From assembly GCA_027494055.1 (NCBI GenBank), contig JAOSJO010000024.1, forward strand, positions 360,073 through 424,072: a stretch of 64,000 nt of DNA. The letters run 5' to 3'. The position numbers and the translations under genes were made by a program. This document shows positions 39,466-49,990 of this stretch, piece after piece (position 1 is the first letter of the stretch; each line of letters starts with the position of its first letter). Under the pieces are notes generated by a model. That model was given only the letters and a program-made list of their open reading frames with translations, was not told the DNA's origin and made no database searches. This DNA comes from Anaerolineae bacterium. Lineage in GTDB: Bacteria; Chloroflexota; Anaerolineae; Aggregatilineales; JAFGMM01.

Positions 39466-39870
39466 ATGACTGCGCTTACCAAAATAGAGGGTATCGGGCC
39501 TGTCAACGCACAGAAGCTCAACAGAGCGGGCATCAGGTCGGTTGAGGCGCTGTTGGCGAAAGGCGCGGATACCAATATGCGCAGGGAGATCGCGGAGACG
39601 ACCGGCATCAGCCACGATCTGATTCTGGAGTGGGTGAACCACGCCGATCTCTTCCGCATCAACGGCGTCGGCGAGGAGTATTCTGACCTGCTGGAGGCGT
39701 CAGGGGTCGATACGGTGCCGGAGCTTGCGCAACGCAACCCCGATAACCTGTACAGCAAGATGGTCGCTGTCAACGAGGAAAAGAAACTCGTCCGGAAGCT
39801 GCCAACCCAGGAGCAGGTGAGCGACTGGGTTGCGCAGGCCAAGAAGCTGCCCCGGGTGATAAAATACTAG
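39466..39870 (+). CDS. DUF4332 helix-hairpin-helix protein
   Basis: 134 residues. Two helix-hairpin-helix units: LTKIEGIGPVNAQKLNRAGI and LFRINGVGEEYSDLLEASGV, followed by TVPELAQRNPDNLYSKMVAV, the DUF4332 pattern. Such HhH pairs bind DNA or nucleic-acid proteins without sequence specificity; the real function is unknown. Start ATG 39466 has GAAAGGG upstream. It is a single-gene unit with its own promoter and terminator. Confidence 0.88.
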   Translation: MTALTKIEGIGPVNAQKLNRAGIRSVEALLAKGADTNMRREIAETTGISHDLILEWVNHADLFRINGVGEEYSDLLEASGVDTVPELAQRNPDNLYSKMVAVNEEKKLVRKLPTQEQVSDWVAQAKKLPRVIKY

Positions 39871-39880
39871 CCCAAAGAAA

Positions 39881-39906
39881 AGGCTGAGGGACACTGACCT
39901 CAGCCT
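39881..39906 (+). terminator. Terminator after DUF4332 gene
   Basis: AGGCTGAGG, loop of eight bases, CCTCAGCCT, then GTTTCCC. Perfect 9-bp stem with a short T run. Confidence 0.75.
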
Positions 39907-39984
39907 GTTTCCCTCAATCGGCACAAGCCGCGTCAACATGCGCTGAAGCAGCGCCGTTTTCGATTCCCGCCGTCGTGTGGCCTG

Positions 39985-40767
39985 TTACTCGTCCCGCACC
40001 GTTCGGGTGAGCGGGACGAAGATCACGCCGCCGAGGTTCTCCGCCTGGTAGTCGTCGCCCGCGCGCGTGTACAGCCACAGCGATTGGTACCCGCCCGGCG
40101 GCCCGACCGGGATCACCAGCCGGCCTCCGTCCGCAAGCTGGTTGAGCAGCGGCTGCGGCACGTGGTCGGGCGCGGCGGTGACAATGATGGCGTCGAAGGG
40201 CGCGTACTCCTCCCAGCCGAAGTAACCGTCGGCGTGTTTGACCGTGATGCGGTCGTAGCCCAGGTCCGCGAACACGGCCTGCGCCTGTTCCGCCAGCGCG
40301 CCGACGATCTCGATGGTGTATACCTCGTCCACGATCTCCGCCAGGACGGCGGCCTGATAGCCGGAGCCGGTGCCGATCTCCAGGACGCGCTCGCCGGGCT
40401 GTAGATCAAGCGCCTCAGTCATCAACGCGACGATATACGGCTGCGAGATGGTCTGCCCGTAGCCGATGGGCAGCGGGTGGTCGGCGTAGGCCTGATCCTG
40501 GAGGCTTTCCGGGACGAATGCGTGCCGTGGGACGGCGCGCATCGCCTTCAGCGTCTCCGGGTCGCTCACGTCGCGGCCGGTGATCTGCCGCATGACCATC
40601 TCTTCGCGCTCGCTGGCGCGCAGCGGGGCGGCGACGGTCGGCGTCTCTGTGATGGGGGCTGGGGTGTCAGGGGTGTCGGTGGGTGGGATTTCCGTCGGCT
40701 GCGCCGGCTGACAGCCGGCCAGCGCCAGGAGCGTCAGCGCGATGAAGGTGGGGACAAAGGCTTTCAT
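39985..40767 (-). CDS. Lipoprotein protein-L-isoaspartate O-methyltransferase
   Basis: 260 residues. Signal and lipobox ([16 protein letters not shown]), a Pro/Thr-rich linker, then a PIMT domain: [44 protein letters not shown], motif [17 protein letters not shown] and [24 protein letters not shown] repairs isoaspartyl residues using SAM, which is normally cytosolic, so an extracytoplasmic lipoprotein form is unusual. GGAGGTG lies before ATG 40767; a longer N-terminal frame exists but is not protein-like. Confidence 0.87.
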   Translation of the reverse strand: MKAFVPTFIALTLLALAGCQPAQPTEIPPTDTPDTPAPITETPTVAAPLRASEREEMVMRQITGRDVSDPETLKAMRAVPRHAFVPESLQDQAYADHPLPIGYGQTISQPYIVALMTEALDLQPGERVLEIGTGSGYQAAVLAEIVDEVYTIEIVGALAEQAQAVFADLGYDRITVKHADGYFGWEEYAPFDAIIVTAAPDHVPQPLLNQLADGGRLVIPVGPPGGYQSLWLYTRAGDDYQAENLGGVIFVPLTRTVRDE

Positions 40768-40916
40768 CGCTGCACCTCCGTGGGCATTTGTCGGCTTGCG
40801 CTTCGCCTCTCCGGGTCTGTGGCTATTGTAACGCCCGTGCTGCGTGCTTGGCAATGAGGCCGCGCGGATGGCGGATATCGGTGTCCTGGTGGGGCGTGGC
40901 GTCATGAGAAACATGA

Positions 40917-40922
40917 TATAAT
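40917..40922 (+). promoter_or_regulatory. -10 box upstream of acetyl-CoA synthetase
   Basis: TATAAT 62 bases before the acs start. No clear -35. Confidence 0.4.
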
Positions 40923-40984
40923 AGGACCAAGACCATCATTTTCACCTGCTTAGCCTTTTATGTGAAACATGGGGAGAAGCCGTC

Positions 40985-42904
40985 ATGTCTGAGATGCTCA
41001 CTGTGACCGAAGCGCCCACGCGCACCGACGAGTGGTACCACCCCCCAGAGCATATCGTCAGGGACGCGCACGTGCCCGACCACGACGCCGTATACGCCAG
41101 GGCGCTGGCCGACCCGGTTGGGTTCTGGGAGGAGCGCGCCCGGACGCTCGAATGGTACGAGCCGTGGCAGAAGGCGCTCGACGACAGCGAAGCGCCGTTC
41201 TTCAAGTGGTTCGTCGGTGCGAAGACCAACATCGTGCACAACGCGCTCGACCGCCACGTCAAGACCTGGCGCAGGAACAAGCTCGCGCTGATCTGGGACG
41301 GCGAGCCGGGCGACACGCGCTCGATGAGCTACTACCGCCTGTGGCAGGAGGTCAACCAGTTCGCCAACGTGCTGCGCAGCATGGGCGTGAAGAAGGGCGA
41401 CCGCGTGACGATCTACATGGGCCGCATCCCTGAACTGCCCATCGCGATGCTCGCCTGCGCGAAGATCGGTGCGATCCATTCTGTGGTCTACGGCGGATTC
41501 AGCGAGCAGGCGCTTGCCGACCGCATCGAAGACGCCCAGAGCCGCGTGCTCGTCACGGCGGACGGCGCGTGGCTGCGCGGCAAGATCGTCGCGCTCAAGG
41601 ATATGGTGGACGAGGCCGTGCACCGCTCCCCGGTTGTGGAGACGGTCATCGTGGTCAAGCGCACCGGGCAGGACGTGTACATGGAGTCGGGCCGCGACTA
41701 CTGGTACCATGACCTGATGGCGCTGCCGATTGCCTCGACGCGCTGCGCGACCGAGGTCATGGACGCGGAGGACCCGCTCTTCATCCTCTACACCAGTGGC
41801 ACGACCGGCAAGCCGAAGGGCGTGCTCCACACGCACGGCGGCTACCAGGTGTTCACCAGCGCCACGCTCGAATGGGTCTTTGATATCAAGGACGACGACC
41901 GCTGGTGGTGCGCCGCCGACCCCGGTTGGATCACCGGGCACAGCTACATTGTGTACGCGCCGCTGATTCTGGGCGCGACGAGCTTCATGTATGAGGGCGC
42001 GCCGACGCACCCGTATCCCAACCGCTGGTGGAAGATGATCGAGCATCACGGCATCACGATCCTCTACACCGCGCCGACCGCGATCCGCGGCCTGATGCGC
42101 TTCGGCGACGCCTGGCCCAACCGCCACGACCTCAGCAGCCTGCGCCTGCTCGGCAGCGTCGGCGAGCCGATCAACCCGGAGGCGTGGCGCTGGTACCACA
42201 CCGTGATCGGCAAGGAGCGCTGCCCGATCATGGACACCTGGTGGCAGACCGAGACGGGCGGGTTCATGATTACGCCGCTGCCGTCGGTGCCGCTCAAGCC
42301 CGGCAGCGCCACGCGGCCCTTCCCCGGCATCGAGGTGGACGTGGTGGACGAGCACGGCGACTCCGTGCCGCCCGGCACAGACGGGATGCTGGTGGTCAAG
42401 AAGCCGTGGCCGGGGATGCTGCGCACTGTGTACGGCGACCCCGACCGCTACGTCGAGCAGTACTGGGCGCGCTTCAAGGACAAGGGCTACTACCTGGCCG
42501 GCGACTCGGCGCGCAAGGACGAGGACGGCTACATCTGGGTGATCGGGCGCATCGACGACGTGATCAAGGTGAGCGGCTACCGCCTGGGCACGGCGGAGAT
42601 TGAGTCGGGCCTGGTGAGCCATCCCGCCGTCTCGGAGGCGGCTGTGATTGGCGTGCCAGACGAACTCAAGGGCAACGTGATCTACGCCTACTGCATTCTG
42701 GCGAACGACTACAAGCCGGATGACGATCTGGTGGACGAACTCAAGCGGCACGTGCGCCACGAGGTCGGCCCTATTGCGGTCCCGTCTCACATCGAGTTTG
42801 TGGAGACGCTGCCCAAGACGCGCAGCGGCAAGATTATGCGCCGGCTGTTGAAGGCGCGCGCGCTCGGCCAGCCGGAGGGCGACGTGAGCACGCTGGAGGG
42901 GTAG
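40985..42904 (+). CDS. acs: Acetyl-CoA synthetase-like AMP-forming ligase
   Basis: 639 residues, intact. ANL-superfamily motifs: [20 protein letters not shown] (ATP loop, near residue 268), [17 protein letters not shown] (A5 region with the acetyl-pocket Trp), [40 protein letters not shown], and the A10 lysine in TRSGKIMRR near residue 615. The N-terminal ACS domain ([20 protein letters not shown]) and [16 protein letters not shown] are as in Acs. The A10 Lys is the usual site of acetylation control. Other short acyl-CoA ligases are possible but less likely. Confidence 0.92.
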   Translation: MSEMLTVTEAPTRTDEWYHPPEHIVRDAHVPDHDAVYARALADPVGFWEERARTLEWYEPWQKALDDSEAPFFKWFVGAKTNIVHNALDRHVKTWRRNKLALIWDGEPGDTRSMSYYRLWQEVNQFANVLRSMGVKKGDRVTIYMGRIPELPIAMLACAKIGAIHSVVYGGFSEQALADRIEDAQSRVLVTADGAWLRGKIVALKDMVDEAVHRSPVVETVIVVKRTGQDVYMESGRDYWYHDLMALPIASTRCATEVMDAEDPLFILYTSGTTGKPKGVLHTHGGYQVFTSATLEWVFDIKDDDRWWCAADPGWITGHSYIVYAPLILGATSFMYEGAPTHPYPNRWWKMIEHHGITILYTAPTAIRGLMRFGDAWPNRHDLSSLRLLGSVGEPINPEAWRWYHTVIGKERCPIMDTWWQTETGGFMITPLPSVPLKPGSATRPFPGIEVDVVDEHGDSVPPGTDGMLVVKKPWPGMLRTVYGDPDRYVEQYWARFKDKGYYLAGDSARKDEDGYIWVIGRIDDVIKVSGYRLGTAEIESGLVSHPAVSEAAVIGVPDELKGNVIYAYCILANDYKPDDDLVDELKRHVRHEVGPIAVPSHIEFVETLPKTRSGKIMRRLLKARALGQPEGDVSTLEG

Positions 42905-42938
42905 CCGGCTATCGCGGCTGTCTCATGTGTCCGAAGTA

Positions 42939-42961
42939 GGGGCGACCCGCCGGGTCGCCCC
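42939..42961 (+). terminator. Terminator after acs
   Basis: GGGGCGACCC, three-base loop, GGGTCGCCCC, then TTTGCTTTT: a 10-bp perfect stem with a T-rich tail. It also stands just after the convergent GyrI fragment. Confidence 0.85.
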
Positions 42962-42971
42962 TTTGCTTTTG

Positions 42972-43244
42972 TCAGTCCTTCTCTACCGGGAACTGGATCT
43001 CGGTCACGTAGTCCGCCGGGCCCATCTCCGGCGCGTACTGGAGGTAGACTTCGCGGCTGGGGCCGCTGATGTGGTAGCCGTTGGCCTCCAGCCACTGGCC
43101 GAACGCCTGGTACGCCCCGCTTGCTGGAATGTCAAGGGCAATTTCGGCGCAATAGCACCGTCGCGCCGGTGGGGTGTCGGTGGCGAACCGCGTATTGATC
43201 GGGATGCGGTTCCATGTTAGCGTTGTAGGTGCGGACGCCCGATG
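42972..43244 (-). pseudogene. GyrI-like effector-binding domain remnant
   Basis: The last 60 residues clearly match the C-terminal half of GyrI/AraC effector-binding domains: AYQAFGQWLEANGYHISGPS, REVYLQYAPEMGPADYVTEI, QFPVEKD. Upstream the frame (TDTPPARRCYCAEIALDIPA) does not match and no room exists for the first half before VanZ starts on the other strand at 43242. Either a truncated gene or one further damaged by indels. Confidence 0.5.
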
Positions 43245-43754
43245 GAGCCGCCGATGGAACATCTCACCTGGAGAAACATTCGCCGCATTCTGTGGTTCTG
43301 GGGGCCGCCGGTCCTGCTGATGGGCCTCCTGTTCGTGACCTCCTCCGTGCCCAAGCCTGAACCGCCCGACAAATCGACCTGGCTCTACTTCTACGGCGCC
43401 ATGCCCTATTTCCGTGGCCCGCTGGGGGTGATCGAGCTGGTCATCAAGAAGGGCGCGCACCTCACGCTGTATGGCCTGTTGGGGTTGCTGTTCGTGCGCG
43501 CCCTGGTTGCCTGGGGCATGGACCTCAGGCGCGCGGGCTACCTGGCGATTGTCCTCGCCGTCTGTTACGCGCTCACCGATGAGGCGCACCAGGCGACCGT
43601 GCCGGGTCGCAGCCCGTCGGGAATCGACATCGGCCTCGACTTTGTGGGCGCCGCGAGCTTCATCTTGCTGGCGCGGCGGCGTCACGAGCGGCGGCGGGCG
43701 GCTGCCTGCGACGACCGGGAACCGGCGCTCCTGGAGCAGTCGCCGTCGCCCTGA
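43242..43754 (+). CDS. VanZ-like membrane protein
   Basis: 170 residues, four predicted helices: ILWFWGPPVLLMGLLFVTSS, KKGAHLTLYGLLGLLFVRAL, AGYLAIVLAVCYALTDEAHQ, and GLDFVGAASFILLARRR. The VanZ pattern KxxHxxxYxxL...TDExHQxxxPGRxPSxxDxxxD is present (TDEAHQATVPGRSPSGIDIG). Function unknown for the family outside teicoplanin resistance. A second ATG at 43254 is in frame. The tail (RRRHERRRAAACDDRE) is charged. Confidence 0.87.
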   Translation: MEPPMEHLTWRNIRRILWFWGPPVLLMGLLFVTSSVPKPEPPDKSTWLYFYGAMPYFRGPLGVIELVIKKGAHLTLYGLLGLLFVRALVAWGMDLRRAGYLAIVLAVCYALTDEAHQATVPGRSPSGIDIGLDFVGAASFILLARRRHERRRAAACDDREPALLEQSPSP

Positions 43755-43765
43755 GTCGCCCGCCG

Positions 43766-44647
43766 TCAGTCGGGCGCGGCGGTCGGCTGCCACGCATCGG
43801 CTTCGGGGAAATACGCCGGTTTGTCGTCAAGCGTCATCGTGCCGATACGGAACTGCGTCGGCTCCAGCGTGAGCCAGATGACGAAATGCGCGGCGGCAGG
43901 CCCGTTGACGCCGACGTGTTTTGCCGGGTTGACGGCGATGACGCTGTAGATGGTGCGCAGCGCGGCGTAATCCTCCAGCAGGATGTCGAGGCCGCTGCCG
44001 TGTTCGCGCAGCGCGAGGAAGCTGGCGCGATCCCACAGGGAGTACCCGCCACGCGCGTCGATGTCGCGGCAGCGCGGCCGGCAGGTCGTCGCTGCCGGTC
44101 TGGTACCACGCGCCCTCAGGTTGAAGGCCGGCTTCGGCCCAGATGGCGGCCTCCTGCTCGCGCGCGCCCGCGCCGTCGTCAATCGCGACGAAGGGGGCCT
44201 CGGCGTCGGCGATCATCGCGAACGCCTCAAAGATGTCGCCGGCCCCGCGAACCCCGGCGGGGTCATCAAGCGGGCCGACGAGGACGAAGGCGCTGGACAT
44301 GACCGGGACGCGCTCCAGCCCGTGCCCCGCCGCGATGAACGCCTGCTTCGCCGTCAGGGTCGTTGACCCAGAGCGCATCGACCTCGCCCGCCACGCCGAG
44401 CGCGAACGCCTCGGCCCGGCTCACGGCCCTGAGGTCCACGGTCACGCCGAATTCGTTCTCGAAGTGGGGGATGGTCGCCGCCAGGGAGGCCGCTCGTCTC
44501 CAGGCTTTGCGCCACAGCCAGGCGCAGCGATGCGGTGCGCGGCGCTGCTGGCGGACTGCCCTGGCAGCCGGCGAGCAGCACGGCCAGAAGCGCGATCACA
44601 CACACGACGCGCGCAGCCTGCGCGCGGCCCGGTTGGTGCTGAGCCAT
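43766..44647 (-). CDS. TupA-like tungstate/molybdate-binding lipoprotein (frameshifted)
   Basis: About 293 residues over several frames. Signal peptide ends LLAVLLAGC (lipobox). The mature protein starts ASLRLAVAQSLETSGL, then ATIPHFENEFGVTVDLRAVS, AFIAAGHGLERVPVMSSAFV, LVGPLDDPAGVRGAGDIFEA, WAEAGLQPEGAWYQTG, GGYSLWDRASFLALRE and VIAVNPAKHVGVN, in the order found in TupA. Frame changes fall near 44500, 44365 and 44080. TupA delivers oxyanions to TupB/TupC, but no such permease or ATPase gene is adjacent. GGGAGGGA lies before the ATG at 44647. Confidence 0.8.
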
Positions 44648-44746
44648 TGGAGTCCCTCCCCGGCGGATGCCTTTACCGGGGAAAAGCAGAGGCGACCGGC
44701 CAACGGGGTCGCCTTGCGACAGAAAAACCGGCGGCCAGGCCGGGCG

Positions 44747-44979
44747 TTACGAATGAGATCCGCACGTGCTGCACGTGCCCGACGTGCACGTACTGCAACC
44801 CCCGCTCGTGCCGGCGACGACGCCATCGGAGCCATGCGCCGCGAACAGCGACAGCTACACGCCTGGTCTCATGCGACTCGCACGCCGGACACGTCGCCGG
44901 GGCGTCGGCCTCGCCCATGCGCCGGCGCTCGCTGAAGACGGTTTTGCAGGGAGGCACAACGGTATTCGTAGATTGGCAT
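44747..44979 (-). CDS. FmdB-like zinc-ribbon protein (frameshifted)
   Basis: Small protein of about 77 residues. It opens MPIYEYRC, the FmdB signature, then [33 protein letters not shown] (two CxxC-type knuckles with the first), and a Cys/Ser/Thr-rich tail [18 protein letters not shown]. Two indels (about 44950 and 44845) hide it. FmdB-like ribbons are often regulatory; some sit with formamidase or amidase genes. Here it lies between the TupA-like gene and oppF, both on the same strand. Confidence 0.75.
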
Positions 44980-45096
44980 TGACGACTTCCTACTCCAGAG
45001 CGTGCTTTGCCGTTGATTGTACTCGCGCGCGACGCGGCGTCAAGCGTCTTGGGCGCGCCCGGTGCGTACGGAACCGGGTCAGGGTCTTGCTTCAGC

Positions 45097-45120
45097 CCCC
45101 GCGACTGAAGTGCGCGGGCT
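45097..45120. repeat. Palindromic repeat, copy 1 (REP-like)
   Basis: CCCCGCGACTGAAGTGCGCG followed by GGCT, an imperfect palindrome almost identical to 49991-50012 (one base added here). Confidence 0.6.
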
Positions 45121-45139
45121 GATCTCAAGGAGATACGCA

Positions 45140-45165
45140 AAGTGGCGTCCCGAAAGACGCCACTT
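45140..45165. terminator. Hairpin downstream of oppF
   Basis: AAGTGGCGTC, loop CCGAAA, GACGCCACTT: a perfect 10-bp stem about 50 bases after the oppF stop on the minus strand. Confidence 0.75.
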
Positions 45166-45213
45166 CTGACAGCCTTATTGATCCAGACACGCGCCCGCGT
45201 GCGGCCCCGTGGT

Positions 45214-46217
45214 CTAGAGGCGGTGGCAGGCCACCCAGTGGCCCGGCTGCACCTCGCGAAATTCCGCCCGCCTGACATACCGGCAGAGCTGATCGCAACG
45301 GACAGCGCGTAGACCCACGGGTGCACCTCCTCAACCTTCCGGGTCGGGTACCGGGCACCGCCGAGAGCAACGACTGCGTGTAGGGGTGCAGCGGGTTGCT
45401 GTAGAGAACCTCGCTGGTGGCAAGTTCCATGATCTTGCCCAGGTACATCACCGCGACGCGGTTGCAGCAGATGCTGCACCATGCCCAGGTCGTGCGCGAT
45501 GAAGAGATACGTCAGGTCTAGCTCCTGCTGCAGGTCTTGCAGCAGGTTCACGACCTGCGCCTGGATCGACACGTCCAGCGCGGAGATTGGCTCGTCGCAC
45601 ACGATGAAGCTGGGGTTGAGCGCCAGGGCGCGCGCCATGCCGATGCGCTGCCGCTGCCCGCCGGAGAACTCGTGCGGGTAGCGGTTGATGAAATAGGCGT
45701 TGAGGCCGACCAGCCTGAGCAGGTCCTGGACCCGTTCGCGCTGTTCGGAGCCGGTGGCGACCTTATGCACCTGGAGCGGCTCGCCGATGATCCGGCCCAC
45801 GCTCATGCGCGGGTTGAGCGAGGCGTAGGGGTCCTGGAAGATCATCTGCATCCGGCGGCGCATCTTGCGCAGGTCCTCACCCTTGAGCATGGTCAGGTCC
45901 TGGCCCTCAAAGAGCACAGAGCCTTCGGTTGGGCGGTAAAGTTGCAGGATCGTGCGGCCCGTGGTGCTCTTGCCGCAGCCGCTCTCGCCCACCAGCCCCA
46001 GCGTCTCGCCCCGGTAGATGTCGAAGCTCACGCCATCGACCGCTTTGATCGCGCCGACCTGGCGCTGGATAATGATGCCGGACGAGATGGGGAAGTGCTT
46101 CTTCAGGTTGCGGACGCTGACGAGCAACTCGCCCCTTCCATTCTTGCCGCTGCTGGTTTGAGGCTGGGCAGCCTGTCCTGTGGTCGCGGTGGTTCTAATC
46201 GGCTCAGAGCTTGACAT
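45214..46217 (-). CDS. oppF: Oligopeptide/dipeptide ABC transporter ATPase OppF (frameshifted)
   Basis: About 334 residues. Walker [21 protein letters not shown]-loop [16 protein letters not shown], signature [20 protein letters not shown], Walker [17 protein letters not shown] and His loop [11 protein letters not shown]. The frame is lost at about 45475; the rest ([50 protein letters not shown]) follows with more changes to the stop at 45214. It starts inside the end of oppD, behind GGGAGGGA. An N-terminal Ser/Thr/Gln tail of about 35 residues is extra. Membrane subunits and binding protein are not in the window. Confidence 0.9.
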
Positions 46218-47199
46218 TCGGTCCCTCCCTGACATCAACCCAGCAGGCGATCAAGTGGTCGTCAGTATCGGGCGCTGGCGCGAGCGGCGGGTTCGCTTCC
46301 AGGCACTTCTCGACCCGGTAAATGCAGCGCGGCGCGAAGGGGCAGCCCTTTGGCTCGGTGAGCAGGTCGGGCGGCAGCCCCTCGATGGAGAACAGCCGGT
46401 CTTTCTTCTCGTCCATGCGCGGCAGCGACCCAAGCAGCCCGATGGTGTACGGGTGGCGCGGGTCGCCGAAGACCTTCTTGACGTCGGCGCGCTCGACGAT
46501 GTAGCCGGCGTACATCACCTGGATGCGGTCGGCGATTCCCGCCACCACGCCGAGGTCGTGCGTGATCCAGATGATCGCCATGCCGATCATGTCCTTGAGG
46601 CGCTTGACGAGGTCGATAATCTGCGCCTGGATGGTCACGTCGAGGGCGGTGGTCGGCTCGTCGGCGATGAGGAGCTGCGGGTTGCACGAGAGCGCCATCG
46701 CGATCATCGCGCGCTGCCTCATGCCGCCGGAGAACTGGTGCGGGTAGTCGCTCAGGCGCTGCTTCGCCAGCGGGATGCCGACCATGGTCAGCAGTTCGGC
46801 GGCGCGGTCGTCGGCCTGCTTTTGGTCCATCCCCAGGTGCAGCCGCAGCGCCTCGGTGATCTGCCGGCCAATCGTGAGCACCGGGTTCAGCGACGTCATC
46901 GGGTCCTGGAACACCATCGCGATCTCCGCGCCGCGCACCAGCCGCATCTCCTCTTTGGGGAGCTTGAGCAGGTCGCGCCCGCGGAAGACCACCCGACCAT
47001 CGACGATCTTGCCCGGCGGCTCCGGGATCAGCCGCATGATGGACATGGCGTGGACGCTCTTGCCGCATCCACTCTCACCCACGACGCCTAAGGTCTCCCC
47101 CTCTTGAAGATCATATGAGATGCCGCTGACGGCGTGGACCGTGCCATCCTGGGTATAGAACTTCGTTGTGAGGTTGTTGACTTCCATCAAGGTAGCCAA
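46204..47199 (-). CDS. oppD: Oligopeptide/dipeptide ABC transporter ATPase OppD
   Basis: 331 residues, intact. Walker [20 protein letters not shown]-loop [17 protein letters not shown], signature [20 protein letters not shown], Walker [17 protein letters not shown], His loop [11 protein letters not shown], and the oligopeptide-importer C-terminal Cys region ([20 protein letters not shown]), which in some members binds a 4Fe-4S cluster. TTG at 47199 has GGAAGGAG upstream; ATG at 47187 is an alternative. Forms a heterodimer with OppF. Confidence 0.92.
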   Translation of the reverse strand: MATLMEVNNLTTKFYTQDGTVHAVSGISYDLQEGETLGVVGESGCGKSVHAMSIMRLIPEPPGKIVDGRVVFRGRDLLKLPKEEMRLVRGAEIAMVFQDPMTSLNPVLTIGRQITEALRLHLGMDQKQADDRAAELLTMVGIPLAKQRLSDYPHQFSGGMRQRAMIAMALSCNPQLLIADEPTTALDVTIQAQIIDLVKRLKDMIGMAIIWITHDLGVVAGIADRIQVMYAGYIVERADVKKVFGDPRHPYTIGLLGSLPRMDEKKDRLFSIEGLPPDLLTEPKGCPFAPRCIYRVEKCLEANPPLAPAPDTDDHLIACWVDVREGPNVKL

Positions 47200-47501
47200 G
47201 ATTCTGGTTCTCCTTCCTACCTGGCCCCTCCGCGCTTGCGCCCGTTTGGCGGCCCGGACGGCGTGTTCGGAATTTGGCGAATTTCAAACGAGCGGGCTGT
47301 CTGGGGAATTTTAGAGCAAACGCCTGCTCTTGGCAAATGAAGGTGTCGCGAATCTACCGGTTTTGGCCGCGCCCACAAGGACCTTCGTCCCGATCCGCCG
47401 CGCCGTTCATCACCACCCGGGGTAGGCGCGCCGCACACCCGCCGCCCACGCCGGCTTGCCCCCTGCCGCAATCCCGCCGAAAATAGGCGTGGGAGGGCGG
47501 C
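47200..47501. other. Divergent intergenic region oppD / STAND gene
   Basis: 302 bases between divergent starts. AT-richer around 47270-47345. I see the Shine-Dalgarno sequences of both genes and short GAATTT-containing inverted half sites near 47270-47315, but no convincing promoter pair, RNA or small gene. Confidence 0.5.
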
Positions 47502-49961
47502 ATGGGCGAGCAGCGAACGCCGGGCAAGAACAGACGACAGATATTCTATTTGACAGCCGGGTTCGTGGCTTCGTTTTTGGTGAGCGCAGTTGTAGCCGTC
47601 ATTATTGTCATATTGACTCAGAGCTGGCAGTGGGCCGGCCTGGGCTTCTTCGGCACGCTTGTTGCGCTTTATATTGTGTTCGGCCAATTACTGAGTAACC
47701 TCGCAGACATGGCGCAGGTCACGGGTTTTACGGTGCGCGATCTGGTATCCGGCGAAAAACCCGAAGCGACTATCGTCCCAATGATGCAGATCGAGACCTA
47801 CATCGAGAAGCAGACTATCGTTGAAGGTCGGATCGTCGAGGAGCCGGGGCAACTGCCCATTGGCCCGCCAGAAGAACTTTCGGGCGCGCGGCGCAGGAGC
47901 GGCAGGTGCGCGACGCCCTCGACGCGGGCAGCGCGATGCTGCTGCATGGGTTGGCCGGCATGGGCAAGACCGCCATCGCCGCGTGGGTGGCCGCGCGGCG
48001 GCTGGAGGCCGGCGCGCACCCCGGCGGCGCGCTGTGGATCACCGCCGGCGACGCGGACCTGGCTGCGCTCTGCGACCAGGTGGGCCGGATCTACAAAGAC
48101 GATGCCATCCTGCGCACGCCCGACCTGCCGGCCAAGGCCGCGCAGGTTCGCGCGCTGCTGGGCGCGCGCCGCCCGCTGACCGTCCTCGACAACGCGGCGG
48201 ACCCCGCCGCCGCCGACTTCGTGACGCAGTGCGCCGCCGGGCAGCCGGTCCTGCTCACCAGCCGGGAGAAGATGCCCGGTGCGTGGGACTACCTCCCCGT
48301 GGATGAACTGCCCGACGCGGACGCGCGGGCGCTCTTCTGCCACCACGCCGGCGACGCCGCCTGCGCCGACGCCGACGCCGTGGATGAACTGTGCCAGACG
48401 CTGGGCCGGCACGCGCTGGCGCTTGAGATCGCCGGGCAGATGGCGCGCGTGGACGAAACTGACCTGCGCCGAGGTGCGGGAAGCGCTGGGCGCAGCCGGC
48501 GAGCGCGTGAAGCGGCTGGAATTCCCCACGGCTGACAAAGACGCGCGGCCCGGCCTGTGGGCGAGCTTCGTTGCCAGCTACGCGCGGCTGAGCGACGACG
48601 AGGCGGCGGCGCTGCGCGCGTTCGGCGCGCTGTGGGCGCCGACGGGCACGCCCTACGTGATCGGGCGTGTGGCAATGTTGAAGAACGAGGACCTTGCCGA
48701 AGAGGTCTTGCGACGGCTGGCCCGGCGCTCGCTGATGAAGCGCGAGAAGACCGACGACGGCGTGACCCGCTACCGTGCCCACGACCTGACGCGCGACTTC
48801 GCGCTGGCGCTGCTGCGCGAGCGCGCCGAACTGCCCGACGCGCAGGAGCGAGCGCTGAACGCCTGCGTAGCGTACGCCCAGCGCTACGCCGAGCGCGATC
48901 GTGCCGCCTACGACCGCCTGGACGCCGAGCTGGACAATCTCCTCAGTTCGGCTCAGTGGGCCAAAGATCACCAAAAGTGGGAGGCAGTTAATCACTTAGC
49001 CCTAGACCTTTGGGGGATTATGGATATACGTGGGCGTGAAGTGTCGAATCTGCTGCTTTCTGGCTTGGAAGCCGCCCGTGTTTTAGGGAATCGCTTCGAT
49101 GAAGCTACTCACCTTAACAATCTGGGCCTCGCCTACTTTAATGTGGGACTTATAGACAGTGCAATAGATCGCCATCAAGACGCCTTTCGCGTTGCCCAAA
49201 GTGATGGAGGTAGTGCCCCTGCCATCAGAGGGAGAAGTCTAGGAAATCTTGGGCGTGATTATGCCGCATTAGGAAACTATGAATTGGCAATTGACTATTA
49301 CAATAAAGCACTGGATGCAGCGATAGATATTGCAGACATTTTGAGTGAGTGCAACTGGTATGGCCACTTAGGATTAGCCCATGCAGCGCTTGGGGACTTC
49401 GAAGAAGCGGTTGAGTATTATGAACTTGCACTGTCCACCGTGGAAAAGGGAAGCGAGTATGCCCACCAGCGCTTGAAAGGGACCTGGTTGGTCGCTCTAG
49501 GTGAAGCCTATGATAGACTCGGGAAATTCAATGAAGCAGATATCTGTTACGAATCGGCTCTTCCCATTGTACGTTTTCAAATCGGAGATCTCCGCGCAAC
49601 CGGGAAGTGTTTAGGAAATATGGGTCTCCACTATGAACTACAGGGCGACCTGAACCGAGCTGAAGGGTATTATAATCGAGCACTCGATATCCACCGGGGA
49701 ATCGGGGAGAAACATGCAGTCGCACTATGGCTACACAATTTAGGAGATGTGATGAAAGCACGCACGGACAGGACTGTGGGCACCGAGGCGGCGGCGCTGC
49801 TGCGGCAGGCGGTGGCGTACTACGAGGAGGCGCTCGCCATCCGGCGCGAGATCAAGGACCCGCGCGCCGAGGATACCGCCGCCGCGCTGGAGGCGGCGCG
49901 GGGGCCGGCCGGCGGGTCTGGAGGGGCAGGCGTAAGGGTCGCGTCGGGGCGGGCTGCGTAG
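47502..49961 (+). CDS. Membrane-anchored STAND NTPase with TPR repeats (frameshifted, mosaic composition)
   Basis: About 819 residues. Two N-terminal membrane helices (YLTAGFVASFLVSAVVAVII, WAGLGFFGTLVALYIVFGQL), then an NB-ARC-like ATPase: P-loop MLLHGLAGMGKTAIAAWVAA, Walker B-like LTVLDNAADPA, sensor VLLTSREKMPG, LGRHALALEIAGQ and a winged-helix-like part (LARRSLMKREKTDDG). The C-terminal half is a row of TPRs (THLNNLGLAYFNVGLIDSAI, GNYELAIDYYNKALDAA, LQGDLNRAEGYYNRALDIHR). Frame changes at about 47895 and 48465. From about 48955 to 49755 the DNA is strikingly AT-rich relative to both flanks. STAND proteins oligomerise on ligand binding; its ligand and output are unknown. Confidence 0.82.
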
Positions 49962-49990
49962 CTCCCAGGGAGCTTCTGTTTTTCTCTAAC

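Noticed and set aside
40958..42790. 610-codon open frame opposite acs
   Set aside because: Same reason: mirror of an intact acetyl-CoA synthetase gene.
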